Shown: piece by piece, positions 1 to 12,117 of the stretch
Position numbering within the stretch: position 1 is the first letter of the stretch
How the letters are laid out: each line of letters begins with the position of its first letter
Assembly (NCBI GenBank): GCA_025201375.1
Contig: JAIWZP010000007.1
Location: 682,001 to 746,000, forward strand
Source of the DNA: Gongronella butleri
Taxonomy: Eukaryota; Mucoromycota; Mucoromycetes; Mucorales; Cunninghamellaceae
DNA length: 64,000 bases
Direction of reading: 5' to 3'
Position numbers and translations under genes: made by a program
The notes under the pieces: generated by a model
What the model was told of the DNA's origin: nothing
What the model saw: only the letters and a program-made list of their open reading frames with translations
Database searches by the model: none

Positions 1-62
1 CCTTCTTTTTATTGTGGGTGTGCAAAGAGGGCTCATTTTAATTCTTGTTTCACGTGCTTTAG

Positions 63-2197
63 AAACGGACGGGTTCCTTTCGCGCCTGCAATCGCACCTT
101 TCTGCGCCGTCAAGCGGTGGCGGGCGCCACGACGACGATGACGACGACGACGATGACAATGGGGACCGCAGCTTCAAGCACAAGCGTGCGCGTGAATCGG
201 ACGATGACGACCGCGACGCGAGTGCGCGCGATGTCGTTGGTGGCGGCGGCAGCGACGAGCGGCCAGCCAAGCACACGCGCCACCATCGCGACGCGTACCA
301 ATCGCATCAAAATGACTTTCGACAGGACTATCGCGCGCGTCCCAATCACCGCGACGGCGGCGGCCGACGCGGCAGGTGCCGTGATTACTTTGGTAAAAAC
401 GACAAAAAAAAAAAAAAACGAAAATGGATGCCATGGGTGCTCATTTTTTCTTCTTCTTTTCATGCAGACAAGGGCTTTTGCATGCGTGGCGATCTTTGTC
501 CGTACAGCCATGAAGAGCAGCAAGCGCCTGGGTCTGATCGCCGCAACAATGGCAATGGCTATGGAGGCAATCGCATGCCGTTCTCGGGGATGCCCAACAT
601 GCCTAACATGCCCAACATGCCAAGTAAAGTGGACAAGAATGAAAAAAGAAAAACGCAATGTGATGCTCATTTCTTTTTTTTTTTTTTTAAAAAAAAAAAA
701 CTAGTGGGTGCGGACGGGTCGTTTGATCCTGCCATGTTTCAGGCGATGCAGCAAGCGTTTGCGATGAATCCCGAGATGATGCAGATGATGCAAGGCAATA
801 TGATGGGCGGCGGCGGGATGCCAATGCGCGGAGGTCGTGGCGGCATGCGTGGTGGTCGCGGGCGTGGGCGTGGTGGCCGTGGCGGCTACGACGGCGGGTA
901 TCATTCCATGCCGCAACAGCCGCTTGAAGAGCGCACGATGATCGATGTGGCGAACATTCCGCCCGAACACCAGACAGTGACGTCGGTCAATGACTATTTC
1001 AAGCGATTTGGCACGCTGGTGAATGTGAATTTGCACGGCAATCGCGCAACGGTGCAATTCAGCACGCACGACGAGGCGGCAGCCGCCAAGGATTCACCCG
1101 AGGCCATCTTTGACAATCGCTTTGTCAAGGTGTATTGGCACAATCCCATGCGCCAGCAACAACAGCAACAAATGCAGCAACATCCATCTCAAGGGTACAA
1201 TGCACGACCACCTCGCGCGTACCACCAACAAGATGGGTATCCGCAAGGCGATGAAGCCGCAGCCGCAGCAGCAGCCGCAGGCATGGCCGATCCTACACAA
1301 CAAGCGCAAGCACCACAACAGGCACATAGCAATGAGCCTGATCCCGAATTGGTGGCTGCACGACTTGCGTCCATGAATAAGTTGATTGCCGCAAAGGACA
1401 AGCAGCGCAAGGAGCAGATGAAGGTGCTGCTGGATCTGCAAAAGAAACAGGAACAAATGCTGCAAGATCACATTCAACGACAAAAAGACCTCTTTGCACA
1501 ACTCGACAACAAGGCCCTCGCACCCGCAGAAAAGGAAGACCTCTTTAAAAAGCTCAAGCTTGTCTCGGCAGAAATGGATGCCGCACGTCTTGCCAGCCAG
1601 CAAGAATTGCTTGCCAAGGTCGCCCAATTGCGCAAAGAGGTAAAAAAAAAAAAAAATGAAAAAAAGAAAAAGAAAAAGAAATGGACTCATTTTTTTCTTT
1701 TTTCTTTTTTTTTTTTGTGTCTTTTTATTACGACCAGGCCAAGACGCTAGGCATTGAGCCGCCAACGATTCCCCCCGAGCTGTTTGCCACGTACACTGCG
1801 GCGGTGCGCAACGCGTCGACGCCATCGACGGCACACCCACACCACGTGCCTGGCGCGCCCGCTGCGGCGCCTGCGGCCAAGCGTAGCCTGGATAACCGAC
1901 CCACGACGCTGCTCGTGCAGTCGCCAGCCGACGCGCCGTTGACCGATGAGGAGCTCAAGGCCCATTTCGCACAATTCGGCCATCTTGCAGCCTGGGACAC
2001 CACGGAACAAGGCCACCTTGCGCGCTTCTCGCAGCGCTTCGAGGCCGAAAAGGTAAATTGATGAAGAAAAAAAAGGAAAATGAAACGCGACGCGCTGACA
2101 CTGGGTTGATTTTCTCTCTCTTTTTTTTTAGGCCATGTCCCTCGGTGCCGAGGTGCGCGGTACAAAGCTGACGCTTACTTGGCACACCAACACATAG
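63..2197 (+). CDS. RBM26/RBM27-type CCCH zinc finger and RRM RNA-binding protein (5' part outside window)
   Basis: Exons read as 63-392, 468-623, 705-1639, 1738-2052 and 2132-2197 (stop TAG). The first exon follows a splice acceptor at 61-62, so the start codon lies upstream of the window. Seen in order: an Asp-rich and Arg-rich low-complexity stretch; a CCCH zinc finger split by intron 1 that rejoins as CRDYF-DKGFCMRGDLCPYSH (Cys, Cys, Cys, His); an RGG/MRGG segment near 810-900; an RRM (about 940-1150); a Gln-rich linker; a long coiled coil (1360-1750); and a second C-terminal RRM (about 1890-2197). This order is that of animal RBM26/27 and fission-yeast Rmn1, which act with the nuclear exosome and poly(A)-linked RNA turnover. 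The N-terminal PWI-like domain expected in the family would be upstream. Family assignment is firm; the precise role is inferred. Confidence 0.85.
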
Positions 2198-2851
2198 AAT
2201 TCGACAATGCCACTCCTCCCTCCCTTCCTCGTTATCTTTTCTCATTTTATCGCCCTTGAATTGTGTAGATATTCCCTAGGACACTTTTTTTTGTTCTCCT
2301 TCCTTTTGCCTCGTGCTGAATAAAAAAAAAAGGCCCTTGTTTTCTTTCTATTTTTTCGCTGACGCGGCGCGTGCGTGATGGCCGTTGGTGACACGAGCCC
2401 GCTTTTTGAGTTTTGGTGTGACCTCGTTTGCTTTTCTGTCAAAAAACGTAGCGATGTCAGGTGATCCACGCTTGTTTTACGCCTAGCATACGCGAGGGCT
2501 TGGAAAAAAAGTCCAAACACATCCTTGTGATCGGTTGTTCAAAGCGGGTCGCGTGACGCTTCATGCAAAAAGGACAACAAAACTTCACAAAACGCACCAA
2601 AAAGCAAAAATGGGCCGGAGAAGCAGGGATGGGGCGGACATCCCTGCAAAAGTGGCTTGCTGGGCGATTGAATCGCCGCCCCAACTCCGCCGGAGCGTGT
2701 ATTTGGAAAAAATGGGGGGAGAGAGAAAGAAAGGTCAGATGCGGAAACATTTCACCACCCTTTTCTTTCACTCTTTTTTTTATTCTTTTTCGCTTTTTTT
2801 TTTTTTTTTTTTTTTTTCTTTGCCACTTTTTGCGTGCATTGTAAAAGGCTC
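2198..2851. other. Intergenic, RBM26-like to SIN3
   Basis: No coding region is supported. It holds a possible polyadenylation signal (AATAAA near 2319) and, just before the SIN3 start, a long T tract (about 2790-2820), typical of the pyrimidine-rich leaders in this window. Confidence 0.5.
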
Positions 2852-4050
2852 ATGTCGTCTCCCTTACAGCCACCCAACAACCACCGGTAAGTTGGGACAC
2901 GTATGATATGCAAGTTGCCCTCTTGCACCAAAAGGGCCTTTGTGTGTACAGGGCGTGTTTTTTCGCCCCAAGTTGGGGGGGGAACAGGCGATGCGTGTTT
3001 TTGTTGTTGGATGCTGACCCTTTTTTTTTTATACAGTGGTCCTCCTCACGGTGGAAGCAGCGGCAGTGGCAGCAGCAGCAACAACAGCAACAACGCATAT
3101 GTTTCGTCGGGTGGATATCCTGGTCCATTGGGCGGGATGAATTTGCCCCCACCTCCGTCGATGGACCGTCCTTTTCCGCCTTCGTCATCGCCGGCGTCTG
3201 GGTCTGGGTCGTCCTCAGGTTATAACCTGCCTCCGCCGCCGCCTTTTGTGCATGCCGAGCGACCACAGATCTTCAACAAGCCGACATTGCCGCCTTTGCC
3301 ACCTCCACGCGCGCAATCGCCGTATGACGATCCTCACCACCATCATCATCACGCGCACCACCACCATCATCAACAACAGCAGCAGCAGCAACAACAACAT
3401 CACCAGCAGCAGCAGCAGCAGCAGCAGCAACAGCAACAGCAGCATCCATTGGCGGCCATGCCCCCTTCCAAGGCCACACCTCCTCCGCCCATGCCTCTCC
3501 GTCGCTCATCCACCCCGCCGCCCACGCAGCCCCCCTTGCACCACGCGCCGCATCATCACCTGTCGCCCCCAAAGGCGCTGGCACAGCCAATGCCGTCGCA
3601 ACCGTCGCCACAGCAGCAGCATTTGCACTCGTTGCCGCCGCATCATCACCAACAGCAGCACCAGGCGCTTCCCCCTCCTCCTCCTCAGCAAGCGCAAGCA
3701 CCACCCGCGCCAGCCCCTGGTCCCCCTCCTCCCGCTCCTCCATCGGCAGCGGCACCTGTCCACCACCAACAGCAGCAACAACAGCCTCCCCCACCCCCTG
3801 CGGCACCTGCCGCGCCCTCGTCTGCGTCTTCTGCCCCTGCACCGCCCGCCTCAGCAGACGCAGCAGCAGGCTACAGGCCATTGAACGTGCGCGACGCCCT
3901 TTCTTATCTTGATCAGGTGAAAATTCAGTTCTCCGAGCAGCCCGACGTCTACAATCGCTTTTTGGATATCATGAAGGATTTCAAAAGCCAAGCGTAAGCA
4001 CACCCCCTCCATTCAATTCCAATTCCGTTTTTTTTATATTCGTCAATTCC

Positions 4051-4082
<32 letters not shown>

Positions 4083-7000
4083 CGTCCATTCTCCTTTTTT
4101 TTTATTTTTTTTATTTTTTTTTTCTCTCTCTCTCTCTATTGATTTTTGCTTGGCTGACGATTTGATTTTTTTTTTTTAGAATTGACACGCCTGGCGTGAT
4201 TGAGCGCGTATCGACGCTATTCAAAGGGCACCCGATGCTGATCTCGGGATTCAACACGTTTTTGCCGCCTGGGTACAGGATCGAGTGCTCGACGGATCCC
4301 ATGGAACCCGATGTGATTCGTGTCACCACGCCCAATGGGACGACCACCACCACGGCTGGCGGCAGCCTCCAGCCAGCCGTCGATTACTATCGTTCTTCAT
4401 CGACGTCGGCCGCGTTTCCGCCCCCACCAGCCCCACACCAGCAACAGCAGCCACAACAGCAGGCACATCACCACCACCACCCGCCACCACCCCATCATAG
4501 CATGCCGCCTAGCGCTCCCCAGCCGCAACACCCGGCGCAAATGCCTCACGCGCCACCTCCATCGGCACACTCGCCCTATCCTTCGCACCATTACCCGCCA
4601 CCACCGCCATCGTCGTCCATGCCCCCGCCACCGCATCCCAATGCCCCTGCGTACGCACCCCATGGCCGCCCACCCGCGCCACCACACCATCCGGCGCAAC
4701 AGCAGCCACCACAACCACCACAACCACAACCACAGGCGCTCCAACCCCCTCAGCCGCAGCCCGCCACGCCCGCATCGTCCACTGCAGCGTCCACGCCGCA
4801 TTCCACCGTCCCACCCGCGCAAATGGCCACGTCCCCGCTTCAAAATGGCAAGCGCTCGCCTGTTGAATTCAACCACGCCATCAATTACGTCAACAAGATC
4901 AAGGTAAAGACGAAAAAAAGCGAAAAAGCGAAAAAAAGGGGATGAGGGAAAAAAAAAAAGGAAAAAGGGTCGCTAATTCACGTTTGTTTTTGATTTTAGA
5001 ACCGCTTTGCCAATGACCCGGACACGTACAAGCAATTCCTAGAGATCCTGCAGACGTATCAAAAGGAGCAAAAGCCCATCCAGGAGGTTTATGCGCACGT
5101 CCAATACCTGTTCAATGGCAGCCCCGACTTGCTCGACGAATTCAAGCAATTCTTGCCCGACATCACGGGCAGCGCGCCTGATCTCACGCCATCGTCGGCC
5201 ACCTACGATTTTTACCCAGACGATCAATTCAGGCCTGGCAAAAAGAAGCGTGGACCTGCGCCAGGGACCACGGGCAACAAGGTAAAAAAAACAAAAACAA
5301 AAGAGGAGGCGCGCGACGCGACGCATGGCCATTTTCTGACTTTTTTTTTCTTTTTTGACTGTTTCTTTTGCAGCGGTCCAAAATGACGCATCTCAAACAC
5401 GTGGACATGGAGGGATTGCGCTCGGATCCATACGCGTTCCCTGCGTCGCCATTTGATCCCGTGCATCCGACGGTGTCTGCCGAGGAAGTCGAGCTTTTTG
5501 AGCGCATCCGCAAGTACATTGGCAACAAGCCGTCGTACGAGGAGTTCCTCAAGACACTCAATCTGTATACGCAACAGATCGTCACCCTGGACCAGCTCAT
5601 GGACCAGGTCCGCATCTTCATCGGCTCCAATGCCGAGCTTTTTGACTGGTTCCAAAGCGTCCTTGCCTACGAGCCAAAGCACAGGCCCATCAGGCGCCCC
5701 GCGCATCTCCCGCCAAAGCCAGACCTCATGCATTGTGCCATTGTCGCAGACAGTCCCAGTTATCGCGTCGCCCCCGTCGAGGTAAGCCCCTCTTTTCTCG
5801 TTTTCCTTTTTTTTCCCCCCCCTCTTTGTTTACTCACGTTTTCCTTTTTTTTTTGATGACACGATGAACAGTGGCAACATCAGCAATGCTCGGGTCGCGA
5901 CCAATTGGCTTGGGAGGTGTTGAATGACGTGTACGTGTCGCATCCCATCTGGGCCAGTGAGGACGATGGCTTCATCGCGTCTAAAAAGAGCCAATACGAG
6001 GAAGCCATGCATCGCTGTGAAGAAGAAAGGTAAGAACACGCAAACAAGAGGCGCGGGGGGGGGAGGAGAAGGTCATCGGGCTCATATTCCTCTTTTTTTT
6101 TTTTTTTTTTTAAAAAAAAGATACGATTATAACATGACGATCGAGGCCAACTTGTGGACCATTGCGCTGCTGGAGCCGATTGCCAAAAAGATTGAAGCCA
6201 TGTCCATGGACGAAAAGGCACAATTCCGCCTCAGTCCGGGTCTTGGAGGCGAGACCGTCAGCATCTACGAGCGCATCATCAAAAAAGTGTACGAAAAGGA
6301 CCGCGGCAACGAAATCATCCACTTGCTCTATGAGAACCCCGCCCACGTCGTGCCCATCCTGCTCAAACGTTTACATCAAAAGGACGAGGAGTGGAAAAAG
6401 GCCCAGGTAAAATGCCAGAACAAACAAACAAAAAAAAAAAAACAAAAACACAAAGACAGCCTTTTCACCTCCTTTTTTTTTTCTCTCTTTCTCTCAAAAC
6501 CAGCGCGAGTGGAACAAGATTTGGCGCGAATTGGACAACAAGAATTACTATCGCGCGCTTGACTATCAGGGGATCACGTTCAAGGGCAATGACCGCAAGG
6601 CCATGACAGTCAAGGCGATGACGATGGAGATTGAGGCGCTGCACAAGAACAAAAAGATCAAGCAGGCCGGCAAGAGCGTGACGACGAAGCTGCCGCAGCA
6701 ATTCATGTTTGGGTTCCCCGACGCGTCCGTCTTCCAAGACGCGGTGCGCGTCGTGTACTCGTACATTGATCGCCAGGCCGGATTCACGCATCACGACCGC
6801 GAAAAGATCCGCACCTTTTTGCGCTCGTTCTTGCCCATGTGCTTTGCCGTTGACAATGTCGAGCCTGAGGGGCTGGTGCCCTATTCGGACAATGATGACG
6901 ACGAAATGATCGACGAGGACGACGACGCCCAATCCACAAACACAGAGGGCGACTCGGACTCGGATGCCGCTCGGTCCCCGTCTTCCAGCTCGTCCACGAA

Positions 7001-8380
7001 AAACTCCCCGTCCCAACGCAGACACCATCGCCGGGGGCGCAACCAGGAAGACGACCATACCATGGACCTGCTACGCGACGTCCTCACAAAGAACAATGCC
7101 AGTGCAAAACCTGAGCCCAATGGCACCACCACAACTACCACAACAACCACATCGGCATCGCAGGGCGAGCCCATGGACATCGACCTTCCTCACCCCAAAG
7201 CTCATCACAGGTCCGTCTTGCACTTTTTCTGCAACACCACCTTTTATGCCTTTTTCAGGCTCTTTGAGGTAAAAATAACAAACGCAAACGAACTATGGGG
7301 TGCAAACATACAGAAATCGCGTGAAAAACGCGCAAAATCGCGTAAAAGCACATGGAAACACTCACTTTCCCCCCTCATTTTATGAAAAAAAAGATGATTT
7401 ATGGCCGCCTGCTACGCCTCAAGGTCTTGGATCAAGATTATATTAGCCATCCCAAGGAGCATGGCAAGAAGCCAAATAAGATTGCGTTGCAACTGGGCCT
7501 CTATACGAGCAAATACGATGGTAAATATTGAGCCTACTTGTAAAAAAAGAAAAAAAGGCAGACCATTGATCCATTTTCTACTAGACATTGACACGACTAA
7601 GGGCCAGTACCAGGCCATCTTGGATCTGATTGATCGCTTCTTTGAGGGCGAGGTCGAGCCGCAAATGTTTGAGGAGGCGACGCGCTTCTTGTTTGTGACC
7701 GATGCGTACATTCTCTTTACGATTGACAAGCTGGTGCATACTTTCGTGAAACAGGTACATTCATGATGCTCTCTTTGCCATTTAGCTCACTTTTTTCTCA
7801 TTTCCAGATCCAAGCGGTGACGACCGACGCCGATTCCGTGGAATTGATCAAATTGTTCCGCAGCGATTGCGAATTGGAGACGGTGTCGCCACGCACAATG
7901 TCTGTGTACCGCATGCGCTCCGAGGAGATCATTGGCGCCGAGGAGAATCTGTACCTCATTAATTTTGTACGCAAACGAGCAAGGAAACAAAAAAAAAAAA
8001 AAAAAACCCCGCTGACACGCTTTTTTCTGATTTTTTTTTTTTGCTAGGAGCCACGCGGTAATGTGATGTCGATCCAGCTTGTGGACAGCGACGACTACAT
8101 GTTGGAGCCGACCAAGGAGGACCGGTACGAGCAATATGTCAACAGCTACATGGATTGGGCCAACTCGACCGATGGCGTGCCCAGTGACAAGGTCAAGCGC
8201 GCGTTTCTGCAGCGCAACCTGCCCAGCGACTTGAACGAGGAGGGGCTTTTGGATGAGGGCGACTTTTACGTGCAATCCCAGCTCCAATACAAGATCGATC
8301 AAGAAACCTATCACATGTATTATATTACAGACTCAGAAGACGCCTTTAGCCGGCCCAAGCCTGCCGCTCCCTCCTCGTAA
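2852..8380 (+). CDS. SIN3: Sin3 histone-deacetylase corepressor scaffold
   Basis: Twelve exons: 2852-2886, 3037-3993, 4180-4903, 5000-5281, 5374-5781, 5872-6029, 6121-6406, 6504-7268, 7394-7520, 7585-7754, 7808-7966, 8048-8380; 1,467 residues, all junctions in frame. Sin3 carries no catalytic activity; it holds Rpd3-type deacetylase and accessory subunits and is recruited by DNA-bound repressors through its PAH domains. Seen: a His/Gln/Pro-rich N-terminus with poly-Gln; PAH1 about 292-364, spanning intron 2; PAH2 about 557-625; PAH3 about 702-768; the deacetylase-interaction domain starting near 790; an acidic Asp/Glu stretch (near genomic 6890-6970); and the Sin3 C-terminal domain. The segment at 7211-7268 could be mistaken for an intron but encodes the conserved F-x-N-x-x-x-Y-x-F-x-R-L block of Sin3, so it is kept as exon. 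SDS3, a partner subunit, lies at 48.5 kb. Confidence 0.95.
3370..3443 (+). repeat. CAG/CAA triplet repeat (poly-Gln, poly-His/Gln) in SIN3
   Basis: Mixed CAG, CAA and CAT codons encode a His/Gln run inside SIN3 exon 2. Further His/Gln/Pro runs occur at 3600-3790 and 4430-4500. Triplet runs of this kind are prone to length change between strains. Confidence 0.85.
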
Positions 8381-8859
8381 AAGAAAAAGTTAGATGGTCC
8401 CCTCCCTTTCTCCTTCCCCGCACACCCTCTACATTTGTCCAATTCCAATTGCTCTTCAAACATATCCCCCCACCACACTTTATTTGTTTTTTTCCAATCA
8501 TACATGTCAGCCTTCTTTTCCTTTTGTTTTACCTGAAAAAAAATAAATCACATCAAGTTTCTAATGAGATGCGCCACGGGTTGAAATGGGCATGCACACG
8601 ACCGCGCTTTTTTGAAATTATTTTGAATCATTTGAATTCAACAGACAATAAATCGCGACCATTGAGGGCGGTGCCTGTGCGCTTGGCCACGGCCATTGGC
8701 TGCATTTCATGAGCCATTGAAAGTCGGCAGGAACTTGCAGTTGAATTGGGCCATTTGGCGGGGTGGCGGGGGCGAAAAAGCCATTTCTTATAATTTGACC
8801 GGGCTGCCCTTTTTTTCCTCTTTCTTTTTTCTTCCTCTTTTCCCTTGATAACAATTGAA
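8381..8859. other. Intergenic, SIN3 to RPL4 (RPL4 promoter side)
   Basis: No gene seen. An AATAAA at about 8541 may end SIN3 transcripts. An inverted CCAAT box (ATTGG near 8696) and a T/C-rich tract directly before the RPL4 start (8810-8845) are consistent with a ribosomal-protein promoter; the binding sites are inferred. Confidence 0.4.
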
Positions 8860-10193
8860 ATGGTAAGTTGTGATTTTCCACGACGAGCAAGAACAAAACG
8901 ACGATGCACTTGTTTTGCCAAAGGCTTTCCCTTTTATTCTTCATGGATGAGATGGATAGAGGAACAAATGGCTTGTCTTTTTTTGAATGGATGGATGGAT
9001 GCATTGGGATGGATGGATGGCCGTAGGGATAGGATTTGCAAACTTATTTTTTTTATTTTAAATAGGCTGCTCGTCAAGTTGTTAGCGTCTTCGCCGATTC
9101 CGGCAAGGCCTCCGATGCCACTGTCGCTCTTCCCGCCGTGTTGACTGCCCCTATCCGTCCCGATATTGTGCAATTCGTCCACACCAACATGGCCAAGAAC
9201 AAGCGTCAAGCTTATGCCGTTTCCACCAAGGCTGGTGAGCAGACCTCTGCCGAGTCGTGGGGTACCGGTCGCGCTGTTGCCCGTATTCCCCGTGTCAACG
9301 GCTCTGGTACGCACCGTGCTGGCCAGGCTGCCTTTGGTAACATGTGCCGTGGTGGTCGCATGTTCGCCCCCAACAAGGTCTGGCGCAAGTGGCACCGCAT
9401 CACCAACGTCAACCAGAAGCGCTACGCCACCGTCTCTGCCTTGGCCGCCTCTGCCTTGCCTTCGTTGGTGATGGCCCGTGGTCACCGCATTGAGCAGATC
9501 GAGGAGGTTCCTCTCGTCGTCTCCAACGAGGTTGAGAAGATCACCAAGACCAAGCAGGCTGTTGCCCTTCTCAAGTCGCTCGAGGCCTACGCCGATGTCG
9601 CCAAGGTCTCCAACTCGCGCAAGCTCCGTGCCGGTAAGGGTAAGCTCCGTAACCGCCGTCACCGCCAGCGCCGTGGTCCCCTCGTCATCTACAACGAGGA
9701 CAATGGCGTCTCGCGTGCCTTCCGCAACTTGCCCGGTGTCGAGGTCGTCAACGTCCGCCGCCTCAACTTGCTCCAGCTCGCCCCCGGTGGCCACGTTGGT
9801 CGCTTCATCATCTGGACCCAGGGTGCCTTTGAGCAGCTCGATGATATCTACGGTACCTACGAGAAGGCCTCCGCCTTGAAGAAGGGCTATGTCCTTCCCG
9901 CCAACGTCATCTCCAACCCCGATGTCACCCGCCTCATCAACTCCACCGAGATCCAGTCCGTTGTCCGCCCCGCCGGCTCCAAGACCCAGAAGCGTCCCTT
10001 CACCCAGAAGAAGAACCCCCTCCGCAACCAGGGTGTCATGAACCGCCTCAACCCCTATGCCCAGGTCCTCCGCCGCGCCGAGATCCTCGCCCAGGAGAAG
10101 CGCGCTGCCGGCAAGGTCGCCAAGGTCCAGAAGAAGAAGGGTGCCAACACCGCCGCTTCCGCCAAGTTCTTGGAGACTCTCCACTCCGCCTAA
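8860..10193 (+). CDS. RPL4: 60S ribosomal protein L4 (uL4)
   Basis: Exon 1 is the ATG alone (8860-8862); a 203-nt GT-AG intron follows and exon 2 runs 9066-10193 (376 residues). The protein begins [14 protein letters not shown] and continues with the uL4 core: the Arg/Gly-rich internal loop ([16 protein letters not shown]...GNMCRGG) that lines the polypeptide exit tunnel, and a basic eukaryote-specific C-terminal extension. It is a structural protein of the large subunit. Codons are strongly C-ending (CGC, CTC, GTC, AAG), unlike the repeat-rich surroundings, as expected for a highly expressed gene. Splicing of the ATG onto exon 2 is required because exon 2's first in-frame ATG would remove the conserved N-terminus. 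Confidence 0.96.
8981..9023 (+). repeat. GGAT-rich tetranucleotide repeat in the RPL4 intron
   Basis: Runs of ATGG/GGAT occur twice (8984-9000 and 9006-9021) inside the single RPL4 intron, followed by a T/A-rich acceptor region. It has no coding meaning. No snoRNA boxes were convincingly recognised in the intron. Confidence 0.6.
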
Positions 10194-12117
10194 GCGTCCC
10201 TCCCCTTCCCCCTCTTTTTTCGCATCATCCCATGAGTAAAAAAACAGATGTTTGTCTATTATTTGTGTTTTCAGGCCACAATTGCCGCCCGCGCTGTTCT
10301 TATTACAAAAGCGCAAAATAATCATTTTCCGAATTTAAACGTTTTTTATGTGCCCTTTGAGCCGTGCCGTGCGCACCATTGGCCGTGCCACAGGTGCGCG
10401 TTTCCATACCTTAGTGTGTCCTGGGTCCTTTGAGATCATTTTTAATACTGTAGTGAGCATAAGTAATAAGGCGAAATCACTCAAATTCGAATTTTCTTGC
10501 GTTGCCATGCTTCAATCTCGGTCAAATTTGGACCAGTCGTCACTCTTTGGTTTTGAAAGCGTGATGTCAAGTTTGAGATCTCAATGCCTTCTCCGGAAAA
10601 ATACATTGGTTCATTCATTTTTATCGATTCAAATCGCTTTGTATTCGCGAATCAGGCGTTGTTATGGCCTGAAACGCGTCCCACGGTGACAAGGCAAGCG
10701 AAAAACACCAAATGAGAGCCGTCTGGCTGCTGTCCTCGCATATCAAAAATGTGGGCCATGCCGGGCGCTCGAACCAAAATCGAAAAAAGAGGTGCTCAGA
10801 AACTTTTTGTACATGCAACAATAGATGAACCGGAGTGGGAAACCAAGAAAAAAGCCAAAAGGGGGCGCGTTCCACTTGCTCAATCACGAGCAATCGCGAA
10901 CTACACTAAAAACTTTGCATGGGAATGGTGCGACCGGCAAGTGCCAGTGCACCGCGAAACCGTGTTCATCTGCAAGACAAGCTCTTGGTGCAAAAAGTTG
11001 ATGCAAAAAGCCGAGCACGGAAAGCAAAACTGACGCGCTTTTACGACGCGTCAAAAATCTTAATCAAGTTTGCTGCGCGCTGCTAGTTTTGCCGCAACTC
11101 ATATTTTTCACAGATCATAGATATCCACATACGCAGCGAACAATGCTCTTTCCGAAGATGTGTGTTTCTTGCAGATTCAGGCATATTTCGTAGAAATCAC
11201 CTTGAGTCGAAAATATAACCTCAAACACATTTTACGCCGAATCCAGCCCATATACCCTCGGCTTTTATTGCATTTCTGTTGGTAAGGAAGATGAGAGTAC
11301 CCTGTGATTGAATGGCATGGCGATCGGAGGACTTGAGTTTGAGATTTTTCAAATCCACGACTGCACCCCTTGGAAAAAAGGCAATTTTTGAAAACATGAT
11401 TGTGAGCCATCTATTTGCCGCATTGCATCAAGAGTAGGCTCATTCGAACGAGAAACGTCTGCAGCATCGATTCAAAGTATCGGTTTACCTTCTCGTTGTA
11501 GTTTTGGTAAAAAATAAAGATAAAGGCGAAATGATACGAAAGTCGCGATTTTCTCGCGAGGCAACGGATCCACTCTCATTTTCAATAAATGATGCACGAC
11601 CATGAGGTCAAAGGTTCAAGACATCTGCAGTGCACGTTGCTGTTTAGGCACAGCCAATGGGAGAAAAACAACATTGATATATTTTGACGCTGAATTATAT
11701 CAGACTAGTTGTTTTATGCATCTTAAGCTGACTGTGACTCTAAGCCTGATAGGTGCGGTCACTTGAATGCTTGCAGCATCGCGCTATACGGCGCAAAATA
11801 AATCACATTTGCACTTAAGTAAATCGAAAAAGCGTGATTTCCAGACTTTGACGGCTTGCTGTGTCTCTAGAAAAAATGTTCAGCCTACCTGCCCACAGAT
11901 GAAAGTTACGTCATGGCATGAGCTAAAGCCTGTGCGCGAGATGAGTGCGTCCGATTATTTTTGAACCAACAAACTCCGTAAACGCTCAATTTGGTCTGTT
12001 TTTCATTCATCTCGCCATCTGTATTGTTGATATCTTTCAAAAACAATCGCATCGCATTCAGCACGAAATTTGCAACAAAAAATCTTGCAGTAAAACACCA
12101 CACAGTGATATGATAGG
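10194..12117. other. Gene-poor intergenic DNA
   Basis: No ORF has homology or a splice pattern I can support. Base composition is more even and less C-rich than the genes. The stretch 11840-12110 is similar to 53190-53470 (shared blocks such as CAGCCTAC, TGCCC and GATGAAAGT, then a CATTCATCTCGCCATCTG-like block), so it belongs to a dispersed repeat. The rest is unexplained. Confidence 0.4.
11840..12110 (+). repeat. Dispersed repeat fragment, related to 53190-53470
   Basis: Read by eye, the two stretches share order and spacing of several blocks: a TTTGA(C/T)G-G-(C/A)-TTGCTGTG-like start, CAGCCTAC(C/A)TGCCC, GATGAAAGT, and TTC-ATTCATCTCG-CATCTG. The divergence suggests an old copy pair. This fragment directly precedes the ~500-bp tandem units and may be part of the same larger element. 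Confidence 0.55.

Noticed and set aside
7211..7259. A possible short intron in SIN3 (GTCCGT ... TTTCAG)
   Set aside because: The segment encodes the conserved F-x-N-x-x-x-Y-x-F-x-R-L block of Sin3 in frame, so it must be exon.
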